64,000 nucleotides of DNA. Origin: Saprospiraceae bacterium (lineage in GTDB: Bacteria; Bacteroidota; Bacteroidia; Chitinophagales; Saprospiraceae). Both the position numbers and the translations under genes were made by a program. The notes below the pieces were generated by a model. It saw only the letters and a program-made list of their open reading frames with translations, ran no database searches and was not told where the DNA came from. This document shows positions 34,749 to 43,505 of the stretch, piece after piece. The number at the start of each line of letters is the position of its first letter. The stretch's first letter is position 1. The stretch is from assembly GCA_030729925.1 (NCBI GenBank), contig JANQWK010000102.1, positions 1 through 64,000 of the forward strand, written 5' to 3'.

Positions 34749-36650
34749 ATGGCATCTGATAAGCTCGAGTATCGGCAGATTGTAATTCAGAGTGTGTTCG
34801 TCTTATCGGCATTGGCGCTTGGGGTAAAAGCATTACAGCTACAAGTGATGGATGCCTCGTTCCGGCTGCGTGCAGATTCTAGTACGGTGGAGCAGAAGGT
34901 AGTTTACCCGGCCAGAGGGGTTATGTATGATAGAAACGGAAAGCTGCTGGTGTATAACGAACCTTTGTATGATTTGATGGTGACCTTCGATCGTATTGAT
35001 CCTGATATGGACGTGGATAAGTTCTGCGCTTTGCTGAACCTGGATCGTGCGACTTTCGATGCTTTACTCAACAAAGACTGGCGAAATCCTCAGTTTTCTA
35101 AATCTGTTCCTTTTTTGTTTTTGGGCAAGCTGTCACCGGAAAAGATGGCGGTTTTCCAGGAAAATATGTACCAGTTTCCGGGCTTCTTTATTCAGGCGAG
35201 AAGTATCCGAGGTTATCCGGGGACTCACGGCGCACATTTGCTGGGCTATATCCGGGAGGTTAACCGTACAGAGGTTCGGGAAAATCCCGATTTTTACGCA
35301 CCTGGAGATTATATCGGGGATAGTGGGCTTGAAAAGGCAAATGAGAAGTATTTGCGGGGGGTAAAGGGGAAGGAGCTTGTGCTAAAAGACAATATCGGCC
35401 GCGAGGTGGGTGCCTACAAAGACGGAGCACTGGATGTTCCGGCTGTTTCAGGTATGGATCTGTTGACGACGATTGATTATGACCTGCAGGCCTATGGCGA
35501 AAGTTTGATGCAGCACAAAGCAGGGAGTATTGTGGCGATTGAACCGGAGACCGGTGAAATCCTTGCTATGATCAGCGCCCCGTCCTATGATCCCAAATTG
35601 CTTGCGATAGGCCCGGATAGGGGGCAAACCTATAACGCCCTGATCAATGACCCTAATCAGCCGTTTTTTGACCGTACGGTGATGGCGCAGTATCCGCCAG
35701 GTTCTTTGTTTAAACCGCTGGTGGCGCTAATCGCGATGCAGGAAGGATTGCTACAGCCCAATCGCGCGATTCCTTGCCCGGGGGGCTATTACTTTCAGGG
35801 ACAGCTGATGACAGGCTGTCATGCACATGAGCCCATACGATCGGTTGAAGATGCTATCAAACATTCCTGTAACGCTTACTTTGTAACTGTTTTCCGCGAA
35901 ATTGTTGATCAGTTTGGCGTTTACAAACCCGATCAGGGGCTGGATACTTTCAATCGGTATCTGGATGAGTTTGGGTTAGGTAGCTTGCTGGGCATAGATT
36001 TTCCCCGGGAAAAACAGGGTAATTATCCAAGTGGAAGTTATTTTACCGATAAGGTATATAAAAATGAACAGCAGTGGTTCTCCCTTTGGATTCGGTCGTT
36101 GGGGATCGGACAGGGAGAGTTGCTGATGACCAACCTGCAGATGGCTAATCTGGCAGCAGCCATTGGCAACAAAGGGTTTTATTATACCCCTCACTTGGTG
36201 AGGGAGCTAAGGGCGGAGACGGGGGCAGTGCAAGTACCCGAAAACGAAGTCAGACGTGTTCAAAGTTCTATAGATACGGCGTTTTTCGATCCGGTTATCC
36301 GGGGAATGGAGAAGGTCGTGACTTCAGGTACAGCTAAGCTGGCCTATGTACCTGGTCTGGATATTTGTGGAAAAACAGGTACCGCCGAAAACAACCAGCG
36401 TTCTAAGGAGGATCACTCCATTTTCTTCGGTTTTGCTCCGCGCGATCGCCCCAAAATTGCTATTGCCGTATATATTGAAAATGCAGGTTTTGGCGGATCC
36501 TGGGCAGCACCCGTGGCCAGCCTGATGATGGAAAAATACTTGAAAGGGACTATTAGCCCCGAACGAAAATACCTCGAGCAGCGCATGATGGAAGCGAGTT
36601 TCTTGGAAGAATTGTTAACCGATGCCTCGCGTTTTATCCATGGGAACTAA
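34749..36650 (+). CDS. mrdA: Penicillin-binding protein 2 (elongation transpeptidase)
   Basis: 633 residues. One N-terminal helix (about 11-28), a PBP dimerisation domain (VVYPARGVMYDRNGKLLVYNE; SIRGYPGTHGAHLLGYIREV), then the transpeptidase domain. The three active-site motifs are SxxK in QYPPGSLFKPLVAL (catalytic Ser), SxN in KHSCNAYF, and KTG in ICGKTGTAEN. It crosslinks peptidoglycan in the lateral wall with RodA and MreBCD. Its usual partner rodA does not follow; instead a CapA-like gene begins inside its last codons. Confidence 0.95.
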   Translation: MASDKLEYRQIVIQSVFVLSALALGVKALQLQVMDASFRLRADSSTVEQKVVYPARGVMYDRNGKLLVYNEPLYDLMVTFDRIDPDMDVDKFCALLNLDRATFDALLNKDWRNPQFSKSVPFLFLGKLSPEKMAVFQENMYQFPGFFIQARSIRGYPGTHGAHLLGYIREVNRTEVRENPDFYAPGDYIGDSGLEKANEKYLRGVKGKELVLKDNIGREVGAYKDGALDVPAVSGMDLLTTIDYDLQAYGESLMQHKAGSIVAIEPETGEILAMISAPSYDPKLLAIGPDRGQTYNALINDPNQPFFDRTVMAQYPPGSLFKPLVALIAMQEGLLQPNRAIPCPGGYYFQGQLMTGCHAHEPIRSVEDAIKHSCNAYFVTVFREIVDQFGVYKPDQGLDTFNRYLDEFGLGSLLGIDFPREKQGNYPSGSYFTDKVYKNEQQWFSLWIRSLGIGQGELLMTNLQMANLAAAIGNKGFYYTPHLVRELRAETGAVQVPENEVRRVQSSIDTAFFDPVIRGMEKVVTSGTAKLAYVPGLDICGKTGTAENNQRSKEDHSIFFGFAPRDRPKIAIAVYIENAGFGGSWAAPVASLMMEKYLKGTISPERKYLEQRMMEASFLEELLTDASRFIHGN

Positions 36651-37731
36651 AACTTTTCTTTTTGGTGCGTTGGGCCTGGTTTTGTCTCAGGCCGCTTGGG
36701 CACAAGACCAACTTACCTTGCTGTTTGCAGGGGACATCATGGGCCATTCCGACCAAATTGGTGCTGCCGCTATTGTTCCGGATAGTTTGTACGATTACGA
36801 GAGCTGTTTTTCGGCGGTCGAACCTTTGCTGCAATCGGCCGATCTGGCCATAGGTAATCTGGAATTGACCCTGCCGGGAAAACCACCTTATACCGGGTAT
36901 CCTAATTTTAAAAGTCCCGACGCATTGGCAGATGCGCTGTCAAAAGCAGGATTCGATTTGTTGTTTACAGCGAATAACCACTCGGCAGATGCCGGGTCAC
37001 GCGGAATTGTCCACACTATTGAGGCTTTGGAGCAGCGGTTTTTGTTTCAGACGGGAACGTTCCGGGATACTCTGGAGCGCGATTTGATGTACCCTTTGAT
37101 GGTGTATAAAAATGGCTTTAAGTTGGCTTTTCTGAATTATACGTACAGCACGAACGGGGTTCCGGTCAAGCCGCCGCATTATGTCAATATGATTGACAAA
37201 GAACAGATTGCGCAGGACATTGCACGGGCTAAAGCCATGCAGCCGGATTTTCTGATTGCTATGATGCACTGGGGGGATGAATATCAAACTCGCTTCAACC
37301 GCGAGCAGGAACAGTTGGCTACGGAAATGATTGACCTGGGGGTAGATCTGATCGTGGGTAGTCATCCGCATGTGGTGCAACCCATGAGATGGTATAAACG
37401 TTCGGATAATGGGGTAGCGCGAGACGTATTGGTGGCTTACTCTCTGGGCAATTTTATCTCCGGGCAGACGATTCCTAATACCGATGGTGGAATTTTACTG
37501 AAAGTGGTGTTACAAAAACAAGAGAAAACTATTATCGAGGAGAGCGCATATATTCCGGTGTGGCGTTATAAAGGCTGGTCAGCTGATCAAGCTAAAAAGG
37601 TATTTCAGGTACTGCCTATTGAACCGGTGGTGTCGGATAGTTTGTCCACCAAGGACTTTCCAGGGAGCGCTGCCCGCCAGGCGATGGAGCGTTACCGAAA
37701 ACACGTGGTTCAAGTGATGGAAAAAAACTAA
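36622..37731 (+). CDS. CapA-family periplasmic metallophosphatase-like protein
   Basis: 369 residues, or 363 if it starts at the ATG at 36640. A signal peptide ends near SQAAWAQ. The CapA/PgsA metallophosphatase fold shows LLFAGDIMGHSD, AIGNLELTLPG, FTANNHSADAG, MMHWGDEY and VGSHPHVVQPM, with all metal ligands (D, N, H, H, H). Named after capsule poly-gamma-glutamate proteins, most members in Bacteroidota have unknown roles in the envelope. The reading frame overlaps the end of mrdA by 29 nt (or 11 nt), so it is almost certainly translated with the shape operon. folA begins 15 nt after it. Confidence 0.87.
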   Translation: MPRVLSMGTKTFLFGALGLVLSQAAWAQDQLTLLFAGDIMGHSDQIGAAAIVPDSLYDYESCFSAVEPLLQSADLAIGNLELTLPGKPPYTGYPNFKSPDALADALSKAGFDLLFTANNHSADAGSRGIVHTIEALEQRFLFQTGTFRDTLERDLMYPLMVYKNGFKLAFLNYTYSTNGVPVKPPHYVNMIDKEQIAQDIARAKAMQPDFLIAMMHWGDEYQTRFNREQEQLATEMIDLGVDLIVGSHPHVVQPMRWYKRSDNGVARDVLVAYSLGNFISGQTIPNTDGGILLKVVLQKQEKTIIEESAYIPVWRYKGWSADQAKKVFQVLPIEPVVSDSLSTKDFPGSAARQAMERYRKHVVQVMEKN

Positions 37732-37746
37732 AAACTTCTTATACCC

Positions 37747-38253
37747 ATGGTTATTTCAGCGATTGTGGCAGTGAGTAAAAATGGCGTGATCGGCAAAGGC
37801 AACCAGATTCCCTGGTATTTGCCCGAGGATTTGAAGTATTTTAAAAAGGTTACGCTGGGACATCCGGTCATCATGGGCAGAAAGTCTTTTTTGTCCATCG
37901 GACGCCCCCTCCCCAAAAGAACAAATATTATCGTCACCCGCGATCCTTTTTTTGTGGTGAGTGGCTGTATCGTAGTGAATACCTTGGAGGAGGCACTGGA
38001 ATGGGCGATGAAAGAGGCGGATGAGGAGTTGTTCATCATCGGAGGGGGTGAAATTTTTGAACAAAGTATGCCTTATTGGGACAAACTTTATCTGACGGAG
38101 GTTGACCTTGTGGTGGAGGACGGCGAGGTGTTTTTTCCTCCAATTAACCGGGAGGAGTGGCAGCTGACCTGGGAAGAGCATCATGAGCCTGATGAAAAAA
38201 ACGAGCATGCCTATACTTTTCAGGTTTTTGAAAGGATTCCGGATACCTTCTGA
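37747..38253 (+). CDS. folA: Dihydrofolate reductase
   Basis: 168 residues, standard size. ISAIVAVSKNGVIGKGNQIPWYLPEDLKYFKKVT holds the substrate-site Asp/Trp/Leu signature (W-Y-L-P-E-D-L; acidic residue at the D27 position is Glu or Asp of PEDL). VIMGRKSF and RTNIIVTRD bind NADPH, and FIIGGGEIFEQSM is the GG motif. It reduces dihydrofolate to tetrahydrofolate for thymidylate and purine synthesis. Transcribed after the CapA-like gene with a 15-nt gap; no thyA is adjacent, though thyA-folA pairs are common. Confidence 0.95.
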   Translation: MVISAIVAVSKNGVIGKGNQIPWYLPEDLKYFKKVTLGHPVIMGRKSFLSIGRPLPKRTNIIVTRDPFFVVSGCIVVNTLEEALEWAMKEADEELFIIGGGEIFEQSMPYWDKLYLTEVDLVVEDGEVFFPPINREEWQLTWEEHHEPDEKNEHAYTFQVFERIPDTF

Positions 38254-38315
38254 TAGCTGTAGGGCTGGTTACCTTTTTCCTTCATGGGGTATTAACACTA
38301 AACAAAGTGTGCCAC

Positions 38316-39590
38316 ATGAGGGAAGAACTGCTGCATTATATCTGGAAAAATAGTCGCTTCGATCAGCATCTCTTGCATACTACTACAGGGGAAAAGCTGA
38401 CCATTTTTAATGTTGGCGAACATAATTTTTCTGATGGCCCTGATTTTCTACAGGCCAAAATCATGATCGGAGATACGGTTTGGATGGGCAGCGTGGAGAT
38501 CCACCTGCGTGCTTCCGAGTGGCTGCACCACCAACACCAGGACGATCCTTTGTATCAAAGTGTGATTCTGCATGTTGTACTGGAGGAAGACAAGATCATT
38601 TATCGCAACAATGGTTTGCGCATCCCCTGTCTGGTTTTGCGAAATAGGTTTCCCAAAGATTTACCAGTGGTGTATGAGGATCTTTTTTTGCGCAGCAGAC
38701 AGATTCCTTGTGAAGGTCATCTGAGGGAGATCAATTTGCTGCATCAGTTGGCGTGGCTGGATCGTTGTATGGTGGAGCGGCTCGAAATGCGGATGGCAGA
38801 CATGGAAAAAAAATTAGTCATCCTGAAGGGCAATTGGGAAGAGTTGCTGCACCAGCTTCTGGTAGCCAGCTTTGGGCAAAACACCAATAAGGTTCCTTTT
38901 CAGCGCCTGGCAGAATTGTTGCCCCTGAAACTCATCGCTAGAAATGGGACAGACGCGGAAAACATGGAGGCACTGTGGTTCGGTGTTTCGGGTTTTTTGA
39001 AGGATCCTGCCCCCGACCGGTATTCGGCAAAACTTTACCAAAAGTTTCGGCAAATGCAGTTGAAGTATCAACTCATCGAAATGCCCGCAAGCTGGTGGAA
39101 TTTCAAGGGGGTTCGGCCTTCCAATTTTCCAACTCTGCGGCTGGCTCAGTTGGCTGCTTTTTATGGCTCGAACCGTTTTTTACTGGATCAGGTGCTGTCG
39201 CTGGATTCGATCAGCGATTTTGAAGTGATGATGCAGCCCGCATTGACTCCTTACTGGGATACCCGATACACTTTTGGTCCTCCCGTTACGAAGAAAAGTC
39301 GCTTGCTGGGTAAAACTCAGCAATACCTGACCTTGATCAATGCCGTGATTCCTTTTTTGTTTTTTTTCGGCACGAAAAATTCCCAGACGTTTATTCGGGA
39401 TCGGAGCTTGTCTTTTTTGGAGTCCCTGCCTGCGGAAAAGAACAACATCGTTGCCCTGTGGCAAAAACAGGATATTCGACCGGGGAATGCTGCGCATAGC
39501 CAGGCGCTGTTGCACCTGAAAAAAAATTATTGCGATAAGCACCGCTGCCTGGATTGTGCTTTTGGCCACACCATACTCAACCGCTTTTAG
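38316..39590 (+). CDS. DUF2851 family protein
   Basis: 424 residues from the ATG at 38316 (MREELLHYIWKNSRFD); the frame can be extended to a GTG at 38307. The start and the region NVGEHNFSDGPDFLQAKIMIGD...VEIHLRASEW show DUF2851, a Bacteroidota family of unknown function. The acidic D-x-n-(E)-h-h pattern there resembles a PD-(D/E)xK nuclease core (DGPDF, VEIHL), but that is only a suggestion. The C-terminus has Cys residues in CDKHRCLDCAFG, possibly a metal site. Its stop codon overlaps the stop of the convergent DUF554 gene by a few bases (39587-39590). Confidence 0.82.
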   Translation: MREELLHYIWKNSRFDQHLLHTTTGEKLTIFNVGEHNFSDGPDFLQAKIMIGDTVWMGSVEIHLRASEWLHHQHQDDPLYQSVILHVVLEEDKIIYRNNGLRIPCLVLRNRFPKDLPVVYEDLFLRSRQIPCEGHLREINLLHQLAWLDRCMVERLEMRMADMEKKLVILKGNWEELLHQLLVASFGQNTNKVPFQRLAELLPLKLIARNGTDAENMEALWFGVSGFLKDPAPDRYSAKLYQKFRQMQLKYQLIEMPASWWNFKGVRPSNFPTLRLAQLAAFYGSNRFLLDQVLSLDSISDFEVMMQPALTPYWDTRYTFGPPVTKKSRLLGKTQQYLTLINAVIPFLFFFGTKNSQTFIRDRSLSFLESLPAEKNNIVALWQKQDIRPGNAAHSQALLHLKKNYCDKHRCLDCAFGHTILNRF

Positions 39591-40303
39591 CGCATTTTTC
39601 TGAGCTGGGTTTCTTTAAACCAGGCATAAATCACTATGATCACAATGGAGGGCAGCAGGGCTTCAAGCTGGATGTCGCCCAGTCCCAACATATTGATGCC
39701 AATGCCTACTATGAGCATTCCGCCGGTGCTGCTGAGTGACTGTACAATGGCTGGTTTGGTCAAGGTACGGGCTTGTCGGGACAAAAGGGTAAGTCCCCCT
39801 TGATAAATGAACATCGGAAATATCACGACCATCACGCCAATGCCGTAAGTGGCGGTAAATGCGATAGAACTGACACCGTCCAGCAGCGATTTAACTTTGA
39901 TGAGGTCGCGTTTGCCGTGCATACCTTCCTCTATGGACGCCAAAATAGTCATAGAGCCCATACAAAAAAGCAGAAAAGCGGCAATGAGTCCTTCCGAAAA
40001 ACGTGCATCGGTACTGCCAAGTTGATTTTTCAGGTACTCGCCCGTTTGGTCAATGAGTCCTTCGAGGTTAATCCCCACGCCAATCAATCCGCCAGCGATC
40101 AAGCTAAAAATAATAGCCAACAGATAGCCTTCCGGCATATTGGTACTCATTTGGATGCCTATAACCAGTGTGCCCAGGCCTATCGCCTGAAAAACAATTT
40201 CCTGCATGGGCGCGGAAAAGGTTTGCTGTAAGAGGAGACCAATCGAGCCGCCAAGCAGTACGGCTCCCATGTTGATGAAAGTACCTATGGGGAGTTTGTT
40301 CAT
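39587..40303 (-). CDS. DUF554 family membrane protein (YdfK/YqgA-like)
   Basis: 238 residues with about seven hydrophobic segments (TFINMGAVLLGGSIGLLL, IGLGTLVIGIQMS, LAIIFSLIAGGLIGVGI, LIAAFLLFCMGSMTILAS, and more). GTFINxxxVLLGGxIGLLL, FCMGSMTILASIEEG and SIAFTATYGIGV are the DUF554 signatures. The function of the family is unknown; a transport role is suspected. Its start overlaps the stop of the nucleotidyltransferase gene upstream (ATGA at 40300-40303), so the two are coupled. Confidence 0.85.
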   Translation of the reverse strand: MNKLPIGTFINMGAVLLGGSIGLLLQQTFSAPMQEIVFQAIGLGTLVIGIQMSTNMPEGYLLAIIFSLIAGGLIGVGINLEGLIDQTGEYLKNQLGSTDARFSEGLIAAFLLFCMGSMTILASIEEGMHGKRDLIKVKSLLDGVSSIAFTATYGIGVMVVIFPMFIYQGGLTLLSRQARTLTKPAIVQSLSSTGGMLIVGIGINMLGLGDIQLEALLPSIVIIVIYAWFKETQLRKMR

Positions 40304-41046
40304 ATTGCGGGATCTGTAGAAAATTCAATCTGGGACAACATAGCTGCCGCTGTTGCAAGCTGGTCTGGTTTGCCGGCATCGAGCCAGCTCGTATTATCGT
40401 GGAGATAAGCCTTAACGGGGTAATTTGGAGCGGCTTGTAGGTAAAGGTCTATGATAGAGAATGCCTGTTTGTCCGGAAAGCAATCAAAAATTCCGGGGCT
40501 CACCACATGGATACCGCTGAAGGCGAGGGCTTCTGTTCGAATAGCCGCACGTACGATTTTGGTTTCGCCCGTTTTTTGGTTTGTCCAACCGCAAAGCTGT
40601 TGCTGTTCATCGAAAAGCAGGTACCGGGAACTTTTACGGTGTCTGGTGGCAAGTGTCGCCAGTGCTCCGGATTGCAGGTGGGTGTGGTAGAATTGAGCCA
40701 GGTTGAGGCTGCTGAAAACATCCACATTGTGCAGCAGGATGGGCTGCTCGGCACCCAGTAGCGGGGCAGCGCGTTTGAGGCCGCCTCCGGTATCGAGGAG
40801 CACATCGGACTCATCTGAAATCTGGATATTGGCGTTAAAATATTGTTTGTGGTGTAAAAACTGTCTGATTTGGTCGGCATAATGGTGGACATTTACCACG
40901 ATGTCGCGAAATCCGAAGAATAACAACCTTCGGATACACCATTCCAGCATGGGAATGCCTTCGACCTCCACCAATGCTTTGGGGCGATCGAGGGTATAGG
41001 GTTTGAGGCGCGTGCCGAGTCCTGCCGCAAAAATCATTGCTTTCAT
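40300..41046 (-). CDS. MurU-like sugar-phosphate nucleotidylyltransferase
   Basis: 248 residues. AMIFAAGLGTRLKPYTLDRP at the N-terminus is the nucleotide-binding loop, followed by KALVEVEGIPMLEW and DTGGGLKRAAPLLG, which closely match MurU of Pseudomonas (LETGGGI). NVDVFSSL holds the metal-binding Asp. MurU makes UDP-MurNAc from MurNAc-1-phosphate in the peptidoglycan recycling route, together with the kinase AmgK; no amgK is adjacent here. Sugar specificity cannot be fixed by sequence, so related roles (GDP-mannose or dTDP-glucose type) remain possible. It is read from a promoter at 41071-41105 and coupled to the DUF554 gene. Confidence 0.78.
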   Translation of the reverse strand: MKAMIFAAGLGTRLKPYTLDRPKALVEVEGIPMLEWCIRRLLFFGFRDIVVNVHHYADQIRQFLHHKQYFNANIQISDESDVLLDTGGGLKRAAPLLGAEQPILLHNVDVFSSLNLAQFYHTHLQSGALATLATRHRKSSRYLLFDEQQQLCGWTNQKTGETKIVRAAIRTEALAFSGIHVVSPGIFDCFPDKQAFSIIDLYLQAAPNYPVKAYLHDNTSWLDAGKPDQLATAAAMLSQIEFSTDPAI

Positions 41047-41070
41047 GAAGATCTGGGCTTATCTTGTGCT

Positions 41071-41105
41071 CAAAGATAAACCATATTGATCACAAGACGC
41101 GCAAA
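41071..41105 (-). promoter_or_regulatory. Promoter of the MurU-like/DUF554 pair
   Basis: On the minus strand TTTG (41102-41105) is followed after 23 nt by TATCTTTG (41071-41078), matching TTTG / TAnnTTTG. The start codon at 41046 is 24 nt downstream. Confidence 0.55.
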
Positions 41106-41125
41106 ATAACCACACAGGGCTATCC

Positions 41126-42193
41126 ATGATTCAACATACCCTTGTCAGAATACTACTGGCTCCACTTGCTTTACTTTATGGGTTGGGAGTTTCGCTGAGA
41201 AATTGGTTCTACAAAATTGGACTGTTGAAATCGGTTGGATTCAGCGTCCCTGTTATTGCGGTGGGCAACCTTTCTGTGGGGGGATCCGGCAAATCGCCGC
41301 ACATTGAGTATTTGGTTCGTTTTTTGTCGGAGTACCTGGAAGTAGGAACCCTAAGCCGGGGCTATGGTCGAAAGAGCAGGGGGTACCTCGAGATCCTTCC
41401 GGACATGCAGGCATCGGATGCGGGCGATGAGCCCTTGCAGTTCAAGAAAAAATTTCCTCGCATTGTCGTATCGGTAGGGGAGAGTCGCAGTCTGGCCATT
41501 CCGCGTATGTTGATGTACCACCCCGAGCTGAAGGTTATTTTGTTGGACGACGCTTTTCAGCACCTGGCGGTAAAACCGGGTTTGAATATTTTATTGACCC
41601 CTTACGATCGGCCCTTTACCCGTGACTATTTGTTGCCGGCCGGCCGACTTCGCGAGTGGCGCAACGCTTATGAGCGGGCAGACGTGGTGGTGGTCAGTAA
41701 ATGTCCGCCCGAACTTGCTGCTGCCGATGCACAGCGTATGCGGGAAGAAATTCGTCCTTTGGCGCATCAGCAGCTATTTTTTTCCACGTACAGATATGGA
41801 AATCCCTTTTACATTTTTAATCCTGGATACACGGTGGATATATCCAGCGATTGGTCGGTGCTGTTGATTTGTGCCATAGCAGGTACAGATTATCTGTTGC
41901 GTTACCTGGATGAAGTAGCTACGGGGGTTCAAGTCCTTGAATACGAAGACCATCATTTTTTTTCCAACTATGACATTGCAAACCTCAAACAGGTTTTTGA
42001 TCGGCTGGACGCTCCGCGAAAAATGATTCTCACAACAGAGAAGGACGCCATGCGGCTGTATATGCACAAAGACTTTATTGTGCGGCACCAATTGCCGATT
42101 TTTGTACTTCCTATTCAGGTGGAGTTCCTGTTTCAGGAAGGTGATAAATTCGAGGATTTGCTAAAAACGTATTTACTTAACTTTAGGGCATAG
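41126..42193 (+). CDS. lpxK: Tetraacyldisaccharide 4'-kinase (lipid A)
   Basis: 355 residues. An N-terminal hydrophobic helix (LVRILLAPLALLYGLGVSL) sets it at the inner membrane. The Walker A is AVGNLSVGGSGKSP, and VILLDDAFQHLAV is the LpxK-type Walker B/DDGFQH signature, here DDAFQH. LPAGRLREWRNAYERADVVVVSK also fits the family. It phosphorylates the 4' position of the lipid A disaccharide, the sixth Raetz-pathway step. It is divergent from the MurU-like gene and followed 8 nt later by the acyltransferase gene. Confidence 0.93.
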   Translation: MIQHTLVRILLAPLALLYGLGVSLRNWFYKIGLLKSVGFSVPVIAVGNLSVGGSGKSPHIEYLVRFLSEYLEVGTLSRGYGRKSRGYLEILPDMQASDAGDEPLQFKKKFPRIVVSVGESRSLAIPRMLMYHPELKVILLDDAFQHLAVKPGLNILLTPYDRPFTRDYLLPAGRLREWRNAYERADVVVVSKCPPELAAADAQRMREEIRPLAHQQLFFSTYRYGNPFYIFNPGYTVDISSDWSVLLICAIAGTDYLLRYLDEVATGVQVLEYEDHHFFSNYDIANLKQVFDRLDAPRKMILTTEKDAMRLYMHKDFIVRHQLPIFVLPIQVEFLFQEGDKFEDLLKTYLLNFRA

Positions 42194-42201
42194 TAACGAG
42201 T

Positions 42202-43500
42202 ATGAGTTCCCGGGCGATGATCAAAAAACAGCTGTTGTATGGTTTCTATCGGTTTTTGCATCCATTGGTAGCAATAGCGCTTCGCATTTTTTACCGAAGG
42301 ATAACCCTTACCCATGGTGAATTTCTGCAGCAGAAGGGACCATTTATTTATGTTTCCAACCACCCCAACACCCTGATAGATCCATTCATGGTGGCGATAC
42401 ACTCCAGTCGGATCCTGCACTTTTTAGCGAATGCCGGACTGTTTGACAGTCGTTTTGGTTTTTGGTTTTTTTCGACCTTCTATTGTTTTCCGATTCAGCG
42501 TTCGATTGATAAGGTGAGCCGACAGATCAACAACAACCATTCTTTTGATCGTATGGCAGCCTTTTTGGCAGGGGGAGGGGTATTGTTTGTGGCTCCTGAG
42601 GGAGGTAGCGAAGTAGGAAGGTATATCAAGCCGCTCCGCACGGGGACGGCACGGGTGGCGCTGAACACTGCTGCCGGCGAAGATTGGCAGACAGAATTGG
42701 CAATTTTGCCCGTGGGTTTGGTATATGAAGCGCCTTTTCGTTTTCGGTCGAGGGCCTGGGTCAATGTAGGTGAGCCCATCCGGGTGGCTGCTTATCGCGA
42801 AGCCTATGAAGCGGATCCGTTTCAGGCGGTTAGGCAGCTGACTGACGAAACCGAAGCCCGGTTGAAAAACCTGACCTTAGATACCCCTGACGAGGAGGAA
42901 GCTTTGTTGTTGGATCGTCTGGCTCAAATACTGTACAACCTTTACCCTGCTGATTTCCCCACTGTCGTGGAAAAAATTAAAGGTATCCAGCAAAATTGGA
43001 CATCGCGGGCACCAGGCGAGATTAAGCGGGTGGGACATTATTTTTCCGAGTTAGCGCTATTGGATTTGAGCGACCTGAGTATTCAGCAATGGCAGCGGGG
43101 GCCTTATCGCAGTTTTGCAGCCATGGTTTTGGGTTTTCCGCTCTTTTTGTGGGGCTTGCTGAACAACCTCCTGATTGTCCTCCTTGCCGAGCTGCCGTTG
43201 AAACTAACAGGCATTTATCCCACTTATCATGGAACGGTACGATTTCTGGCTGGCTTCTTCGGGGTCTTGTTGTTTTATCCTGTACAATACCTGTTGGTAG
43301 CCGGAAATTTTGGTTTTTTGTTCGGGGTTGCCTATTTGAGCTCGCTGATCCCTTCTGGGCTCTTTGCCGCATTTTTTGTCCGAAAGTGGAAAACGTGGCT
43401 GGAGCTATTGCGGGTCAGGCGCATGATTACTTCCCATCCTGACAAACTAGCATCCTTGAAAAAAGACAGGCAGTCCATTATTGCTGACTGGCAATTGTAG
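42202..43500 (+). CDS. PlsC-like membrane acyltransferase
   Basis: 432 residues. The N-terminal acyltransferase domain (about 30-230) has YVSNHPNTLIDPFMVA as its catalytic motif and FVAPEGGSEVGR as the EGG/EGT-type motif. The spacing is H-x5-D rather than the usual H-x4-D, recalling fungal Sct1/Gpt2 glycerol-3-phosphate acyltransferases. Hydrophobic helices follow near 305-325, 350-372 and 373-395. It probably acylates glycerol-3-phosphate, lysophosphatidate or a lipid intermediate; position and donor are unknown. It lies between lpxK and a glycosyltransferase, which suggests envelope lipid work. Confidence 0.78.
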   Translation: MSSRAMIKKQLLYGFYRFLHPLVAIALRIFYRRITLTHGEFLQQKGPFIYVSNHPNTLIDPFMVAIHSSRILHFLANAGLFDSRFGFWFFSTFYCFPIQRSIDKVSRQINNNHSFDRMAAFLAGGGVLFVAPEGGSEVGRYIKPLRTGTARVALNTAAGEDWQTELAILPVGLVYEAPFRFRSRAWVNVGEPIRVAAYREAYEADPFQAVRQLTDETEARLKNLTLDTPDEEEALLLDRLAQILYNLYPADFPTVVEKIKGIQQNWTSRAPGEIKRVGHYFSELALLDLSDLSIQQWQRGPYRSFAAMVLGFPLFLWGLLNNLLIVLLAELPLKLTGIYPTYHGTVRFLAGFFGVLLFYPVQYLLVAGNFGFLFGVAYLSSLIPSGLFAAFFVRKWKTWLELLRVRRMITSHPDKLASLKKDRQSIIADWQL

Positions 43501-43505
43501 CCAAT

